Assembly: GCA_902506565.1 (NCBI GenBank)
Contig: LR732703.1
Span: 2,156,125-2,220,124, forward strand
Direction of reading: 5' to 3'
Length of the DNA: 64,000 nucleotides
Origin: Burkholderiales bacterium 8X
GTDB taxonomy: Bacteria > Pseudomonadota > Gammaproteobacteria > Burkholderiales > Burkholderiaceae_C
The stretch's first letter is position 1. The number at the start of each line of letters is the position of its first letter. Made by a program: the position numbers and the translations under genes. A model generated the notes under the pieces. It made no database searches, was not told the DNA's origin, and saw only the letters and a list, made by a program, of their open reading frames with translations. This document shows positions 43,528 through 53,300 of this stretch, one piece after another.

Positions 43528-44610
43528 TCAGAGCGCGGCGACCTCCGCCGCCTGCCCCGTTCGCCGGGTCTGGTGCAGCCACTCCGCGAACTCGTCCGAA
43601 AGCTGTGTCGCGGCGCTGGCGGCGGTGGTCCAGGCCGCGATGCGCCCTTCGGCGTCGCTTGCGTAGCGCACGAAATCGTTGCGATCCGGCAGCTTGCCGC
43701 CGGGCAAGCTCGCCACCCACTCGGCTCGCGGCGCCAGCACCACCATGCGATCGAGAAACCGGCTGGGCTTGTGCCGCCACTTGAGGCCCTTGTCGAGCCA
43801 GCCCGGCACCACCGCCTTCTGGAAGTGCGGATACAGCACGATGCCGTCGGTGTTCGCGTAATCGAGGTGAAGGTGGTAGTCGGTGATGCCGCCATCCCAG
43901 TAGGCGCCGCGCGGAGCGCCCGGGATGTCGTGTACGGCCTCCAGCATGAAGGGGATCGAGCAGGACGCCTGCAATGCGAGCTCGAAGTTGGCTTCGGTGA
44001 GATCCACCTGGCGGGTGCGGAGATCGCGTGCATCGAAGGGCAGCGCCGCGCCCGGCGTCGAGAACACCACCCGTTCGAGCCAGGCACCCAGGCCCCTGCG
44101 ATGAACCGTGTTGCTCACGAAGGCACCCAGGTAGCCGATCGGCGTGCGAGCCCGGCCTTCGCGGCCGAGCAGGTGCCGTCCGCGGGCCGCGATGACGTGC
44201 AGCCGAAAGCGTGGATGCGCGAGGACTTCCTTCGCCCGGCCACCGTAGAAGGTACGCAGACCTTCGGCGAACTGCAGGCTGACCTGCCGCGCCGTCATCC
44301 GCTTCTGCCCCGGCGGCAGGTCGTAGCGCTGCTGGATGTAGCCCGTTTCGAACTCTTCGAAAGCTTGGCGCGAATCGGCGAGGCAGGCGTTGGCGAGCCG
44401 CCAGGCACCGATCGAGGCACCGACCAGGTCGACGGGCTGCTGCGAACCGGTGAGCCACTCGTTGAAGATGAAGCGATCGAGCGGACCGAGGACCAATCCC
44501 TTCGGCCCGCCGGCCGCACCCGGGATGCTCCGCACATCCGCCGGCCCGAGCCCCTGCCGCGAGAGATGCTCGCGCGCCAGCGGCCCGGCCAGGATCTGCA
44601 GCGCCTTCAC
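43528..44610 (-). CDS. Patatin-like phospholipase family protein
   Basis: Predicted serine acyl hydrolase of 360 residues using a Ser-Asp dyad. The glycine loop GAAGGPKGL lies near 31-39, the nucleophile elbow is GASIGAW with Ser66, and the Asp is in YWDGGITDYH. It has no signal peptide. It is followed by a DUF3185 gene and preceded by tex three bases away. Confidence 0.86.
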   Translation of the reverse strand: MKALQILAGPLAREHLSRQGLGPADVRSIPGAAGGPKGLVLGPLDRFIFNEWLTGSQQPVDLVGASIGAWRLANACLADSRQAFEEFETGYIQQRYDLPPGQKRMTARQVSLQFAEGLRTFYGGRAKEVLAHPRFRLHVIAARGRHLLGREGRARTPIGYLGAFVSNTVHRRGLGAWLERVVFSTPGAALPFDARDLRTRQVDLTEANFELALQASCSIPFMLEAVHDIPGAPRGAYWDGGITDYHLHLDYANTDGIVLYPHFQKAVVPGWLDKGLKWRHKPSRFLDRMVVLAPRAEWVASLPGGKLPDRNDFVRYASDAEGRIAAWTTAASAATQLSDEFAEWLHQTRRTGQAAEVAAL

Positions 44611-44613
44611 CGG

Positions 44614-46971
44614 CTACTTGCGCAGGCCCTGCAGCTTGGCGAAGGCGGATGCCATCTGGCCTGCCGGCTGCGGCGCCGAGTCTCGCCGCGGCCCCTGCTG
44701 CCCACGGCCTGCTCCTTCGAAGCGGTTCTCGCGCGGGCCGTCGCGGCGGCTGGGCGCGGCATCGAGCTTCATCGAAAGCCCGATCCGCTTGCGCGCGACG
44801 TCGACCTCCATCACCTTCACGCGGACGATGTCGCCGGTCTTGACCACTTCACGGGCATCGTTGACGAACTTGTGGCTCAGCTGGCTGACATGCACCAGGC
44901 CGTCCTGGTGGACGCCCAGGTCGACGAAGGCACCGAACTGCGCCACGTTGCTGACCGTGCCTTCGAGCACCATGCCCTCCACCAGGTCCTTGATGTCTTC
45001 CACACCCTCGTTGAAGCGCGCCACCTTGAAGTGGGGCCGCGGATCGCGTCCGGGCTTCTCGAGTTCGCCGAGGATGTCCTTCACGGTGATGACGCCGAAG
45101 CGCTCGTTCGCGAACAGCTCGGGCTTGAGCGTCTTGAGCATCTCCGCACGGCCCATCAGTTCGGCGATCGGCTTGCCGGTCTTGACCATGATCTGCTCGA
45201 CCAAGGGATAGGTTTCCGGATGGACCCCGGTGATGTCGAGCGGATTGCTGCCGCCGCGCACCCGGAGGAATCCGGCGCTTTGCTCGAAGGCCTTCGGACC
45301 GAATCCGGTCACTTCCAGCAATTGCCGGCGGGTCGCGAAAGCGCCATGCGCCTCCCGCCAACGAACCACCGCCTTGGCCACGTTGGCCGAGAGTCCAGAG
45401 ACGCGGCTCAGGAGCGGAACGCTGGCGGTGTTGAGGTCGACCCCGACCGAGTTCACGCAATCCTCGACCACCGCGTGCAGCATGCGCGCCAGCTCACCCT
45501 GGTTGACGTCGTGTTGGTACTGCCCGACGCCGATGCTCTTGGGATCGATTTTCACCAACTCGGCCAGCGGATCCTGCAGCCGACGCGCGATGCTGGCGGC
45601 GCCGCGAAGGCTCACGTCCACGTCCGGCATTTCTTGCGAGGCGAACTCGCTGGCCGAATAGACCGATGCGCCGGCTTCGCTGACCACCACCTTGTCGATC
45701 GGGGCGGCCTCCGTTGCGCCGGCCTGCGCGGACATCTTGCCGACCAGCTTGATGAGGTCGGCGGCCAGCTTGTCGGTCTCGCGGCTGGCGGTGCCGTTGC
45801 CGATCGCGATCAGGTTCACGCCGTGCTTGGCGCACAGCTTGCCCAGGGTGTGCAGCGAACCTTCCCAGTCCTTGCGGGGTTCTTGCGGGAACACGGTCGC
45901 GGTCTCGACCAGCTTGCCGGTGGCGTCGACCACCGCCACCTTCACGCCGGTCCGAATCCCGGGGTCGAGCCCCATCACCACGCGCGGCCCGGCCGGAGCG
46001 GCCAGCAGCAGGTCGCGCAGGTTGTCGGCGAAGACCTTGATCGCGGTCTTCTCGGCCTCTTCGCGCAGCCGGGTGAACAGGTCGCGCTCGGTCGAAAGCG
46101 ACAGCTTGACCCGCCAGGCCCAGGCCACGCTCTTGCGGATGAGGTCGTCGGCCGGGCGCCCCGCGTGGCTCCAGCCGAGATGAATCGCGATGCGGCCCTC
46201 GGCGATCGACGGCTTGCCCGGCTCGGGCTCGACCGGCAGCGCCAGCCTGGCATCGAGGATTTCGAGCGTGCGTCCCCGGAACACGGCCAACGCACGGTGC
46301 GACGGCACGCGCCCGATCGGCTCGGCGTAATCGAAGTAGTCGCGGAACTTGGCGACATCCGGATGGTTGGCATCCTTGCCGGTTGCAACGGTCGACTTGA
46401 AGAGACCTTCGCTCCACAGCCAGCCGCGCAGGTTCTGCAGCAACGCCGCATCCTCGGCCCAGCGCTCGCTCAGGATGTCGCGCACACCGTCGAGCACCGC
46501 CGCCACGCTCGAGAAATCGAGGCCGTCGGCGGCCGGCTTGACGAAGGCCAAGGCCTCCTCGGCCGGCACCCGCATCGGGTCTTCGAAAAGCAGGTCCGCG
46601 AGCGGCTCGATGCCGGCTTCGCGCGCCATCTGGCCCTTGGTCCGGCGCCGGGGCTTGAAAGGCAGGTAGAGGTCTTCGAGTTCCTGCTTGGTCGGCGCGA
46701 ACTCGATCGCCGATCGCAGTTCGGGCGTCAGCTTGCCTTGCTCGTCGATGCTTTTCAGCACGGCTTCGCGGCGATCTTCGAGCTCTCGCAGGTACGAAAG
46801 GCGCGCTTCCAGTTCGCGCAGCTGGATATCGTCCAGGCCGTCGGTGGCTTCCTTGCGATAGCGCGCGATGAAGGGGACGGTGGCGCCGCCGTCGAGCAGG
46901 TCGACGGCCGCCTTGACCTGGCGCTCGGCAACCTTGATCTCGGCCGCGAGCTGGCGAATGATTTTTTGCAT
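44614..46971 (-). CDS. tex: Tex-family RNA-binding transcription accessory protein
   Basis: Nucleic-acid-binding protein associated with transcription complexes and toxin/stress gene expression in other bacteria. The 785-residue protein has the N-terminal helical region, the YqgF-like domain (GLDPGIRTGVKVAVVDATGK near 325), a helix-hairpin-helix region (SVGVDLNTASVPLLSRVSG) and a C-terminal S1 RNA-binding domain (GTVSNVAQFGAFVDLGVHQD) followed by an Arg/Gln-rich tail. MQKIIRQLAAEIKV at 46971 is the family start; the extra upstream codons are not. Confidence 0.94.
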   Translation of the reverse strand: MQKIIRQLAAEIKVAERQVKAAVDLLDGGATVPFIARYRKEATDGLDDIQLRELEARLSYLRELEDRREAVLKSIDEQGKLTPELRSAIEFAPTKQELEDLYLPFKPRRRTKGQMAREAGIEPLADLLFEDPMRVPAEEALAFVKPAADGLDFSSVAAVLDGVRDILSERWAEDAALLQNLRGWLWSEGLFKSTVATGKDANHPDVAKFRDYFDYAEPIGRVPSHRALAVFRGRTLEILDARLALPVEPEPGKPSIAEGRIAIHLGWSHAGRPADDLIRKSVAWAWRVKLSLSTERDLFTRLREEAEKTAIKVFADNLRDLLLAAPAGPRVVMGLDPGIRTGVKVAVVDATGKLVETATVFPQEPRKDWEGSLHTLGKLCAKHGVNLIAIGNGTASRETDKLAADLIKLVGKMSAQAGATEAAPIDKVVVSEAGASVYSASEFASQEMPDVDVSLRGAASIARRLQDPLAELVKIDPKSIGVGQYQHDVNQGELARMLHAVVEDCVNSVGVDLNTASVPLLSRVSGLSANVAKAVVRWREAHGAFATRRQLLEVTGFGPKAFEQSAGFLRVRGGSNPLDITGVHPETYPLVEQIMVKTGKPIAELMGRAEMLKTLKPELFANERFGVITVKDILGELEKPGRDPRPHFKVARFNEGVEDIKDLVEGMVLEGTVSNVAQFGAFVDLGVHQDGLVHVSQLSHKFVNDAREVVKTGDIVRVKVMEVDVARKRIGLSMKLDAAPSRRDGPRENRFEGAGRGQQGPRRDSAPQPAGQMASAFAKLQGLRK

Positions 46972-47103
46972 GGGCGATTGGGTCCCTGAAAACAGCGCCG
47001 CGAACCGGCGTCTTGGGCGACGAGCGCGGGAGTTTGCCATAGGCCCCGGCACCGGCCCGGCGGCTCCGGGCCAAGGTCGCATGCCGCAGAATCCGCATCA
47101 CCC

Positions 47104-47601
47104 ATGCCCACCCTGCGCCGCTTTTTTCGCGCTTTCGCCGCGGCCCTGCTCGTGCCGCTGCTGCTCTTCGAGGAATGGGGCTGGGAGCCGCTCGCCGCGT
47201 TGGCGGCACGGCTGGCACGCCTTCCGATCTGGGCGCGCGTCGAGCAGTGGCTGCGATCGTTGCCGCCTTGGGGCGCGGTGCTGGTGTTCTTCGTGCCGGT
47301 GCTGATGTTGCTGCCGGTCAAGTTGCTGGGCTTGTTCCTGCTCGGCCGCGGGCATCCCGGCGCCGCCTTGGGCTTGCTGGTCGGCGCGAAGCTGGTCGGC
47401 ACGGCCATCGTCGCGCGGCTGTTTCAATTGGTGGAGCCTGCGCTGATGCGGATTCCGCTGTTCGCGCGCTGGTATCCGCGCTGGAAGGGATGGAAGGACG
47501 AAGTGCTTGCGGTCGTGCGGGCAAGCGCGGCCTGGCGGGTGGCCGGCGCGATCCGGGCGCGCGCTCGCCGTTGGTGGCGCCGGCAAGTCGGGCCGAACTG
47601 A
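47104..47601 (+). CDS. Conserved hypothetical membrane protein
   Basis: Not assignable to a function. It has 165 residues with two or three hydrophobic segments: FAAALLVPLLLFEEWGW near the start, WGAVLVFFVPVLMLLPVKLL in the middle and HPGAALGLLVGAKLVGTAIV. A basic C-terminus (IRARARRWWRRQVG) would face the cytoplasm. It is divergent from tex, and the next gene on the same strand starts 66 bp downstream from its own promoter. Confidence 0.75.
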   Translation: MPTLRRFFRAFAAALLVPLLLFEEWGWEPLAALAARLARLPIWARVEQWLRSLPPWGAVLVFFVPVLMLLPVKLLGLFLLGRGHPGAALGLLVGAKLVGTAIVARLFQLVEPALMRIPLFARWYPRWKGWKDEVLAVVRASAAWRVAGAIRARARRWWRRQVGPN

Positions 47602-47631
47602 GCGACGCGGGCTTTATTTCACCCGGACAAA

Positions 47632-47660
47632 TTGCTCAACAGTTTTCCTCCGGGTATTAT
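47632..47660 (+). promoter_or_regulatory. Sigma-70-type promoter of the DUF2239 gene
   Basis: TTGCTC at 47632-47637, a 17-bp spacer, and TATTAT at 47655-47660. Seven bases further is 47667, one base before the ATG at 47668, and no ribosome site exists. A leaderless mRNA is predicted. Confidence 0.6.
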
Positions 47661-47667
47661 TCGGCGC

Positions 47668-48246
47668 ATGATCGATGCCAACCTTGCACCCGAGCCGACA
47701 TTGACGGTTTTTTCGGGTTTTCAACAAGTCATCTCCGGTGCGCGCAACGAGGTTCTGACTTACTTGCGTCATTCCTGGGCCGAAATTGACGAGAACCCGC
47801 CACTGGTTTTCGACAACGACACCGGCGAACGAATCGACCTGCCGCTGCACGAACCCCCGCCAGGCTCGGAGCCGACCGCGACGCTCGCTCCGGCCACCCG
47901 TGCAGTCGGAAGGCCGCGACTCGGCGTCGTCGCGCGCGAAGTCACGCTGCTGCCGCGGCACTGGGACTGGCTCGCCCGCCAACCCGGCGGCGCATCGGTG
48001 GCCTTGCGCCGTTTGGTGGACGAAGCGCGACGCGTGCATGCCGATCGCGATGCCGAGCGGGCTTCACGCGAGGCAGCGTACAAGTTCATGTCGGTGATCG
48101 CGGGCGACCTCGCCGGCTTCGAGGAAGCCGCGCGTGCCCTCTTCGCCGGCGAACGCGTCGCCTTCGAGGCACGCATCGCGAACTGGCCTCACGACGTGCG
48201 CGCCCACCTGCAGCGCCTGGCCTCCGCAGCCTGGGGCACGCCATGA
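47668..48246 (+). CDS. DUF2239 family protein
   Basis: Protein of unknown function, 192 residues. The family core RPRLGVVAREVTLLPRHWDW followed by LARQPGGASVALRRLVDEAR is unmistakable. An N-terminal half around LTVFSGFQQVISGARNEVLT and PLVFDNDTGERIDLPL also fits. ATG 47668 is preferred over an upstream TTG frame because of the promoter position. Its last four bases overlap the MATE gene (ATGA). Confidence 0.86.
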   Translation: MIDANLAPEPTLTVFSGFQQVISGARNEVLTYLRHSWAEIDENPPLVFDNDTGERIDLPLHEPPPGSEPTATLAPATRAVGRPRLGVVAREVTLLPRHWDWLARQPGGASVALRRLVDEARRVHADRDAERASREAAYKFMSVIAGDLAGFEEAARALFAGERVAFEARIANWPHDVRAHLQRLASAAWGTP

Positions 48247-49706
48247 GCACGTCCTTGCGCACGTCCTTGCGCACGCCCCCCGCCGAGGTCATCGATACCG
48301 ATGCGCCTGTGCTGCCGGTCGCCGCATCCGCCTCGGCGCCGCTGGCCGCACCGAGCACGTCCGATGTGCGACCGCTCTGGAAAACCTTCCTCTTCTTCCT
48401 CGCGCCGATGTTGCTCAGCAACATCCTGCAATCGCTCTCGGGCACGCTGAACAACGTCTACCTGGGCCAGATGATCGGGGTGAGCGCGCTCGCCGCGGTG
48501 TCGAGCTTCTTCCCGATGATGTTCTTCTTCATCGCCTTCATGATCGGCCTCGGCGCCGGCGCCTCGGTGCTGATCGGACAGGCCTGGGGCGCCAATGAGC
48601 CGGAGAAGGCGCGCGCGGTGGCCGGAACGGCGCTCACGGTCGGCGTGCTGTTCGGGCTGTGCGTGGCGGTGTTCGGCGGCGTCTTCACGCAGCCGATGCT
48701 CGCCGCGCTCGGCACCCCGCCCGACATCCTGGCCGACGCGACGCGCTACGCGCGCATCGTGCTGATCGCGATGCCGGGGCTTTTCGTGTTCCTGCTCGCC
48801 ACCGCGATGCTGCGCGGCATTGGCGACACCGTGACGCCGCTCTACACGCTCTCCATCTCGACCGTGCTGGGCTTGATGATCACGCCGGCGCTGATTCGCG
48901 GCTGGTTCGGGTTGCCGCAGATGGGCGTCGCAAGCGGCGCCTGGGCCACCGTGGTGTCCTTCGTGGTCGCGACGGCCTGGCTGGCGATGCATCTTCGGCG
49001 CAAGAAGAGTCCGCTGGCGCCGGATGCCGACTTCGTGCGCCACCTGCGGGTGCGCCCGGCGATCCTCAAGGCCGTCCTCAAGGTGGGCGTGCCGACCGGC
49101 GTGCAGATGATCGTGGTGTCCTTCGCCGAGCTGGCGCTGCTGTCCTTCGTCAACCGCTACGGCTCGAGTGCGACCGCGGCCTACGGCGCGGTGAACCAGG
49201 TGGTCGCCTACGTGCAGTTCCCGGCCATCTCGATCGCGATCACCGCTTCGATCCTGGGCGCGCAGTCGATCGGCGCCGGCAACAGCGCTCGGCTGGGCGC
49301 GATCACCCGCACCGCGCTGATGATGAACCTGGTGCTGACCGGCGGACTGGTGCTGCTCGGCTACCTGTTCTCGCGGCCGCTGATGGGCTTCTTCATCACC
49401 AGCGCGCCGGTGATCGAAGTCGCGCAAGCGCTGCTGCACATCATGCTGTGGAGCACGGTCATCTTCGGCATGAGCGCGGCGCTCTCCGGAATCATGCGCG
49501 CCAGCGGATCGGTGCTGGTGCCGACCCTGATCTCGGTGCTGTGCATCGTGCTGATCGAAGTGCCTTTCGCGTGGTGGGCCAGCCACCGCTTCGGGCTGAA
49601 CGGCATCTGGGCGGCCTATCCGGTCGCCTTCGTCGCGATGCTGGTGCTGCAGGCGAGCTACTACCGGCTCGTGTGGCGCAAGAAGACGATCCGGAGGCTG
49701 ATCTGA
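48243..49706 (+). CDS. MATE-family multidrug efflux transporter
   Basis: Cation-coupled exporter of 487 residues with about twelve membrane helices. Family segments include FFLAPMLLSNILQSLSGTLN, VYLGQMIGVSALAAVSSFFP and VLIGQAWGANEPEKARAVAG. The first 50 residues are a repetitive cytoplasmic tail (two STSLRTSLRT-like repeats) not needed for the fold. It is coupled to DUF2239 by an ATGA overlap. Confidence 0.92.
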   Translation: MSTSLRTSLRTPPAEVIDTDAPVLPVAASASAPLAAPSTSDVRPLWKTFLFFLAPMLLSNILQSLSGTLNNVYLGQMIGVSALAAVSSFFPMMFFFIAFMIGLGAGASVLIGQAWGANEPEKARAVAGTALTVGVLFGLCVAVFGGVFTQPMLAALGTPPDILADATRYARIVLIAMPGLFVFLLATAMLRGIGDTVTPLYTLSISTVLGLMITPALIRGWFGLPQMGVASGAWATVVSFVVATAWLAMHLRRKKSPLAPDADFVRHLRVRPAILKAVLKVGVPTGVQMIVVSFAELALLSFVNRYGSSATAAYGAVNQVVAYVQFPAISIAITASILGAQSIGAGNSARLGAITRTALMMNLVLTGGLVLLGYLFSRPLMGFFITSAPVIEVAQALLHIMLWSTVIFGMSAALSGIMRASGSVLVPTLISVLCIVLIEVPFAWWASHRFGLNGIWAAYPVAFVAMLVLQASYYRLVWRKKTIRRLI

Positions 49707-49711
49707 GCCTG

Positions 49712-50392
49712 GTGCCCCATCCGGAAGGCGCTGCCGCGGCGCCCTCCTTGCCGGTGCTCTATTCGTTCCGTCGCTGTCCGTTCGCGATGCGTGCCCGGAT
49801 GGCGATCCTGGCGAGTGGCCAGCGCTGCGAGTTGCGCGAGGTGCTGCTGCGCGACAAGCCGCCGGAGTTCCTCGCGGCCTCGCCCAAGGGCACGGTGCCG
49901 GTGCTGGTGGAGGTCGACGGGCGCGTGATCGACGAGAGCCTGGACATCATGCTGTGGGCATTGCGGCGCAGCGACCCCGAGCGCTGGCTGCCTGCCGAAG
50001 GAGACGAAACGGCGGCGTCGCTGGCGCTGATCGCCCGGTGCGACGGCGAGTTCAAACGGCATCTCGACGGGTACAAGTACCCGGGGCGCCTGCCCGGCCT
50101 CGATGCGTCGTCGAGCCGGAACGCCGGAGCGGGCTTTCTCGAAGAGCTCGACGCGCGGCTCGCGACGCGCGCAGGCTTGATGGCCGATCGCACCACCCTG
50201 GCGGACATCGCCATCGCGCCTTTCGTGCGGCAGTTCGCGCAGGTCGACCGGGACTGGTTCGACGCGCAGCCATGGCGGCACCTGGCCGGATGGTTGGCGG
50301 AGCGGCTGCAGTCGCCAGTGTTCGCGCAGGCCATGGCCAAGCATCCGGTCTGGCGCACGAACTCGGCGAGCTCCGCGATGTCGTTCGGCTAG
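49712..50392 (+). CDS. Glutathione S-transferase family protein
   Basis: Thioredoxin-fold plus helical domain of 226 residues. The N-terminal FRRCPFAMRARMAILASGQ has a CPFA motif like the CPxC/CPFA of omega and beta GSTs. Then come PPEFLAASPKGTVPVLVEVD and VIDESLDIMLWAL. GTG 49712 is chosen with CCGGAGG fourteen bases upstream; the frame is open further upstream as CTG/TTG codons only. It overlaps the convergent three-module gene by four bases. Confidence 0.86.
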   Translation: MPHPEGAAAAPSLPVLYSFRRCPFAMRARMAILASGQRCELREVLLRDKPPEFLAASPKGTVPVLVEVDGRVIDESLDIMLWALRRSDPERWLPAEGDETAASLALIARCDGEFKRHLDGYKYPGRLPGLDASSSRNAGAGFLEELDARLATRAGLMADRTTLADIAIAPFVRQFAQVDRDWFDAQPWRHLAGWLAERLQSPVFAQAMAKHPVWRTNSASSAMSFG

Positions 50393-53300
50393 ACCGCTTC
50401 GATCCAGTCTTTTTCGAGCTGCAGCAATCCGCCGGACGGTTGCGCGTAACTCACGAGGATGACCTCGAGCCCGCGGTACTCGACAACCTTCAGTGCCGCG
50501 CGGATGGCCTCGAGGATCCAGGCCTCGTCGTTTCCGAAGGCGCCGCCTCCCACCATCGTCAGGTAGACCCGATTCGATCCGGCGTGCTGCAGCGCCGCCC
50601 GGCATGCGCTCTCCAGCAGGGTGGCTTCGTACAAGGCACGCAAGACCAGCCGGGCCAGCGGTGCCAACGGCTTCTCGAGTTCTCGCGACTGGGCGTTGAT
50701 CGGAATGGCCGAGCAAAGTGCCAGGGAGACCAGGTGCCTTGTCGGGCTGGTGGTCACCTCGACACCCGCGTGCAGGCCGATGCGCAACGACTGCGCGAGC
50801 GAATCGACCTGGTTCGGGTCGCCAAGGAGTGCGCCGAGTTTCTCTTTGGTCGAAGCCTGGTTCAAGGCGCTGAGCGAGTCGGTCATCAGCCACCCGTTCT
50901 TCACGCTCCAGAGCCGTCGCCCGCCGGGGAGGTCCAGGGCCTGGTGCAGCCGAGCGTCCAGATCGGCGAAGGTGTTGATCTGCCGGTCTGCGGTCTGCCC
51001 GAATTGGCCGCCTGCCATGGGTACGAGGTAGTTGCGGAACAGCGTCGCAGCACCGGTGGCGATGGCGCAGATCGGCCCCTGCGTCATGTCCTTCCGGTAT
51101 TCGGTCACCCCATGTTCGGGCGTCACGTGATGACTGACCATCTCGAGCAGGTTGAATTGGGATGCGACCTGGAACAACGATCCCGCGCTTTCCGGCGCGT
51201 TCAGCAGCACCCTGACATCGGCCTGCAAGACCTTGAAGCTCGTCCTGCTCGGGCTTGCCGGCAGCTGGCTCGCACGCTTCCGAAGTTTTGCGAGCGAAGG
51301 CGTGGTCAGCGGGCCGCATCGATACTCGCATGCGTTCACGAGCGAGGCCACGGTGTGCGGGGTCCGCGCAAGAAGCTGCTGGGTCTTTCGATAGGCCTCC
51401 GGGTCGCTCCGGCCGACCGCGGAAAACTCGGTGAATCCTGTCAGCTTCTGGAACCAGTTGGTCTGCTGCTCGGGCGGCAGCGCTTTGCCGGTCTGACGAA
51501 GAAACACATGGCCCGTGAAGTGTTCGGCGACGATGCCCGATCCCGGTTTGACCGGGCTCGGCTCTTTAACCGTGAATGGTGCATCGGTCGGTTCCGCGAG
51601 CGAGTCATGATGGACTGGCCCGCGATCACCCGTGGACTCGACCCGCGGCAAGCCTGCATCTTCCTGCTTCGGCGACTCCGCTTGTTCCGGCCCTGGCATG
51701 TTCTCGAGAGCCTCTTGCGCCGCCGACATCAACTTGACCTGCAAGCGCGCATTCGGCACCCGGCCGAGCAGCGTCTCGATTCGCTCACGGGTCCGGGCCA
51801 CGGCCGTGTCATCCTCGCCGCCCGAAGGTGCCATGTAGACCGTGCGCGACATGCCGCGGTTCACGTTCAGGACACCGACCAGCAGCACGGCTTCATCGGC
51901 GGCTTCGCGAAGCAGCTCGGCCAGCGCGATCAGGTCATCCCGCACGCCCTTGGACTCCTGCTCCTTCGGCGCGGCGATGTCGCCGCAGATCACCTGAATC
52001 ACCTTGGGGCGGACCAGCGCATCGCTTTCGGTGATCTCGGTATCCCAATGCACGCCGACATGAAAGGCGTCCTTGATCGTCCGTCTCTGCGCTTGATCGG
52101 CTTTGCTCAGGCAATCTGCGATCTTTCCTCCCTGTTCGCCGGGAATGGACGGTTGTCCATCGACCAGTGTCCACAGCGACGCCTCGGGACGACCCATGAT
52201 CCGGGCAAGTTCCGAGCGAACGCCGAAGAGTGCGTCGAAGCCGATGCGGCCGTTCGTCGAACGCGCGCCGAGCAGAGCCGGGAGGCAAGCACGGGTGGTC
52301 GTTGCGACGCCGGCTGCGACTGCGCAGATCGCATCGACCCCTGGCAGCTTCGCATAGTCCGAAACGCCACGCCCCGGCTCGACGTCGAGCAGCAGATCGA
52401 ACTTCGAACGAACCTGCACCACGGCGCCGTGCGGGTGCCGCCAACGAAACAGGGCTTTCGCATCCTGGGGCTCCGCATCGAGTGTGTTGCCTTCGTCGTA
52501 TTCGGCACCGACGGCCCCGGCGGCGAGATCCTTCAGCGGGAGGAACTGGAAGTGACCCTGCGCGCTTCGCACGTCGCCGACTTCAGGGGAAAAATTTGGC
52601 TCCAGGGCCACCAGCCTCGATTCGGGCATCGCAAATAGTCGCTCCACCCAGTCGTCCGGCTTCCGCCACGGCGGTGAAGCCTGCTTCTCGGCGTTGAGCG
52701 CATCGACGGTCGCCTGCAGGGGGGCCAGGCGATCGATGCCGGCCGCGAGTTCCTTGTTGCGGTCGAAATCATTGATGCGAATGTCCAATCCGACCATGCC
52801 GACTCGCTTCAAGGCCACCTGGATCGCGTCATAGCAGACCTGCTTCGGTACCTGGAGCACGCCGGTACCGAGCAAGGTCAAGACGACGATCGGCGAGCCT
52901 CCGCCCTCGGCATGCAGCAGCGCGGCAAGCAGGGTCGCCTCGTAGCTGGCTTCGAGCAATACGGAACGCAGCAAGGCGCTCTTCGGATCGCGCTCGCGAT
53001 TCTGCAGGGCGGCACACAGCACGTGCGTCACCTCTCCGATCGAGGTGGAGCCGCGCACCGTCACTTCGGCTCCGGACTGCACGCCCACGAAAAGCTGTTC
53101 GCCCAGTTCCCGCAACTGGTCCTCGTCGAGACTGCGCAATCGCGTGTCGATCTCGCTCATTGCTTGCGCCTTGAGCATGGGTTGCGGTACACCGGGCATC
53201 CAGAGGGACGAGGGCTCCCTGTGCATCACGCCCGCGAGGAACCCTTGGAATCGTTCCAGCAGGTCGTATGCCTTGTCTTTCGCCAGAGCGAACGGCTTGT

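Noticed and set aside
43573..46989. Open frame of 1138 codons on the plus strand opposite the patatin and tex genes
   Set aside because: It is a mirror of tex and the patatin gene in high-GC DNA. The translation is Arg/His/Gln-rich without any domain, while tex on the other strand is complete.
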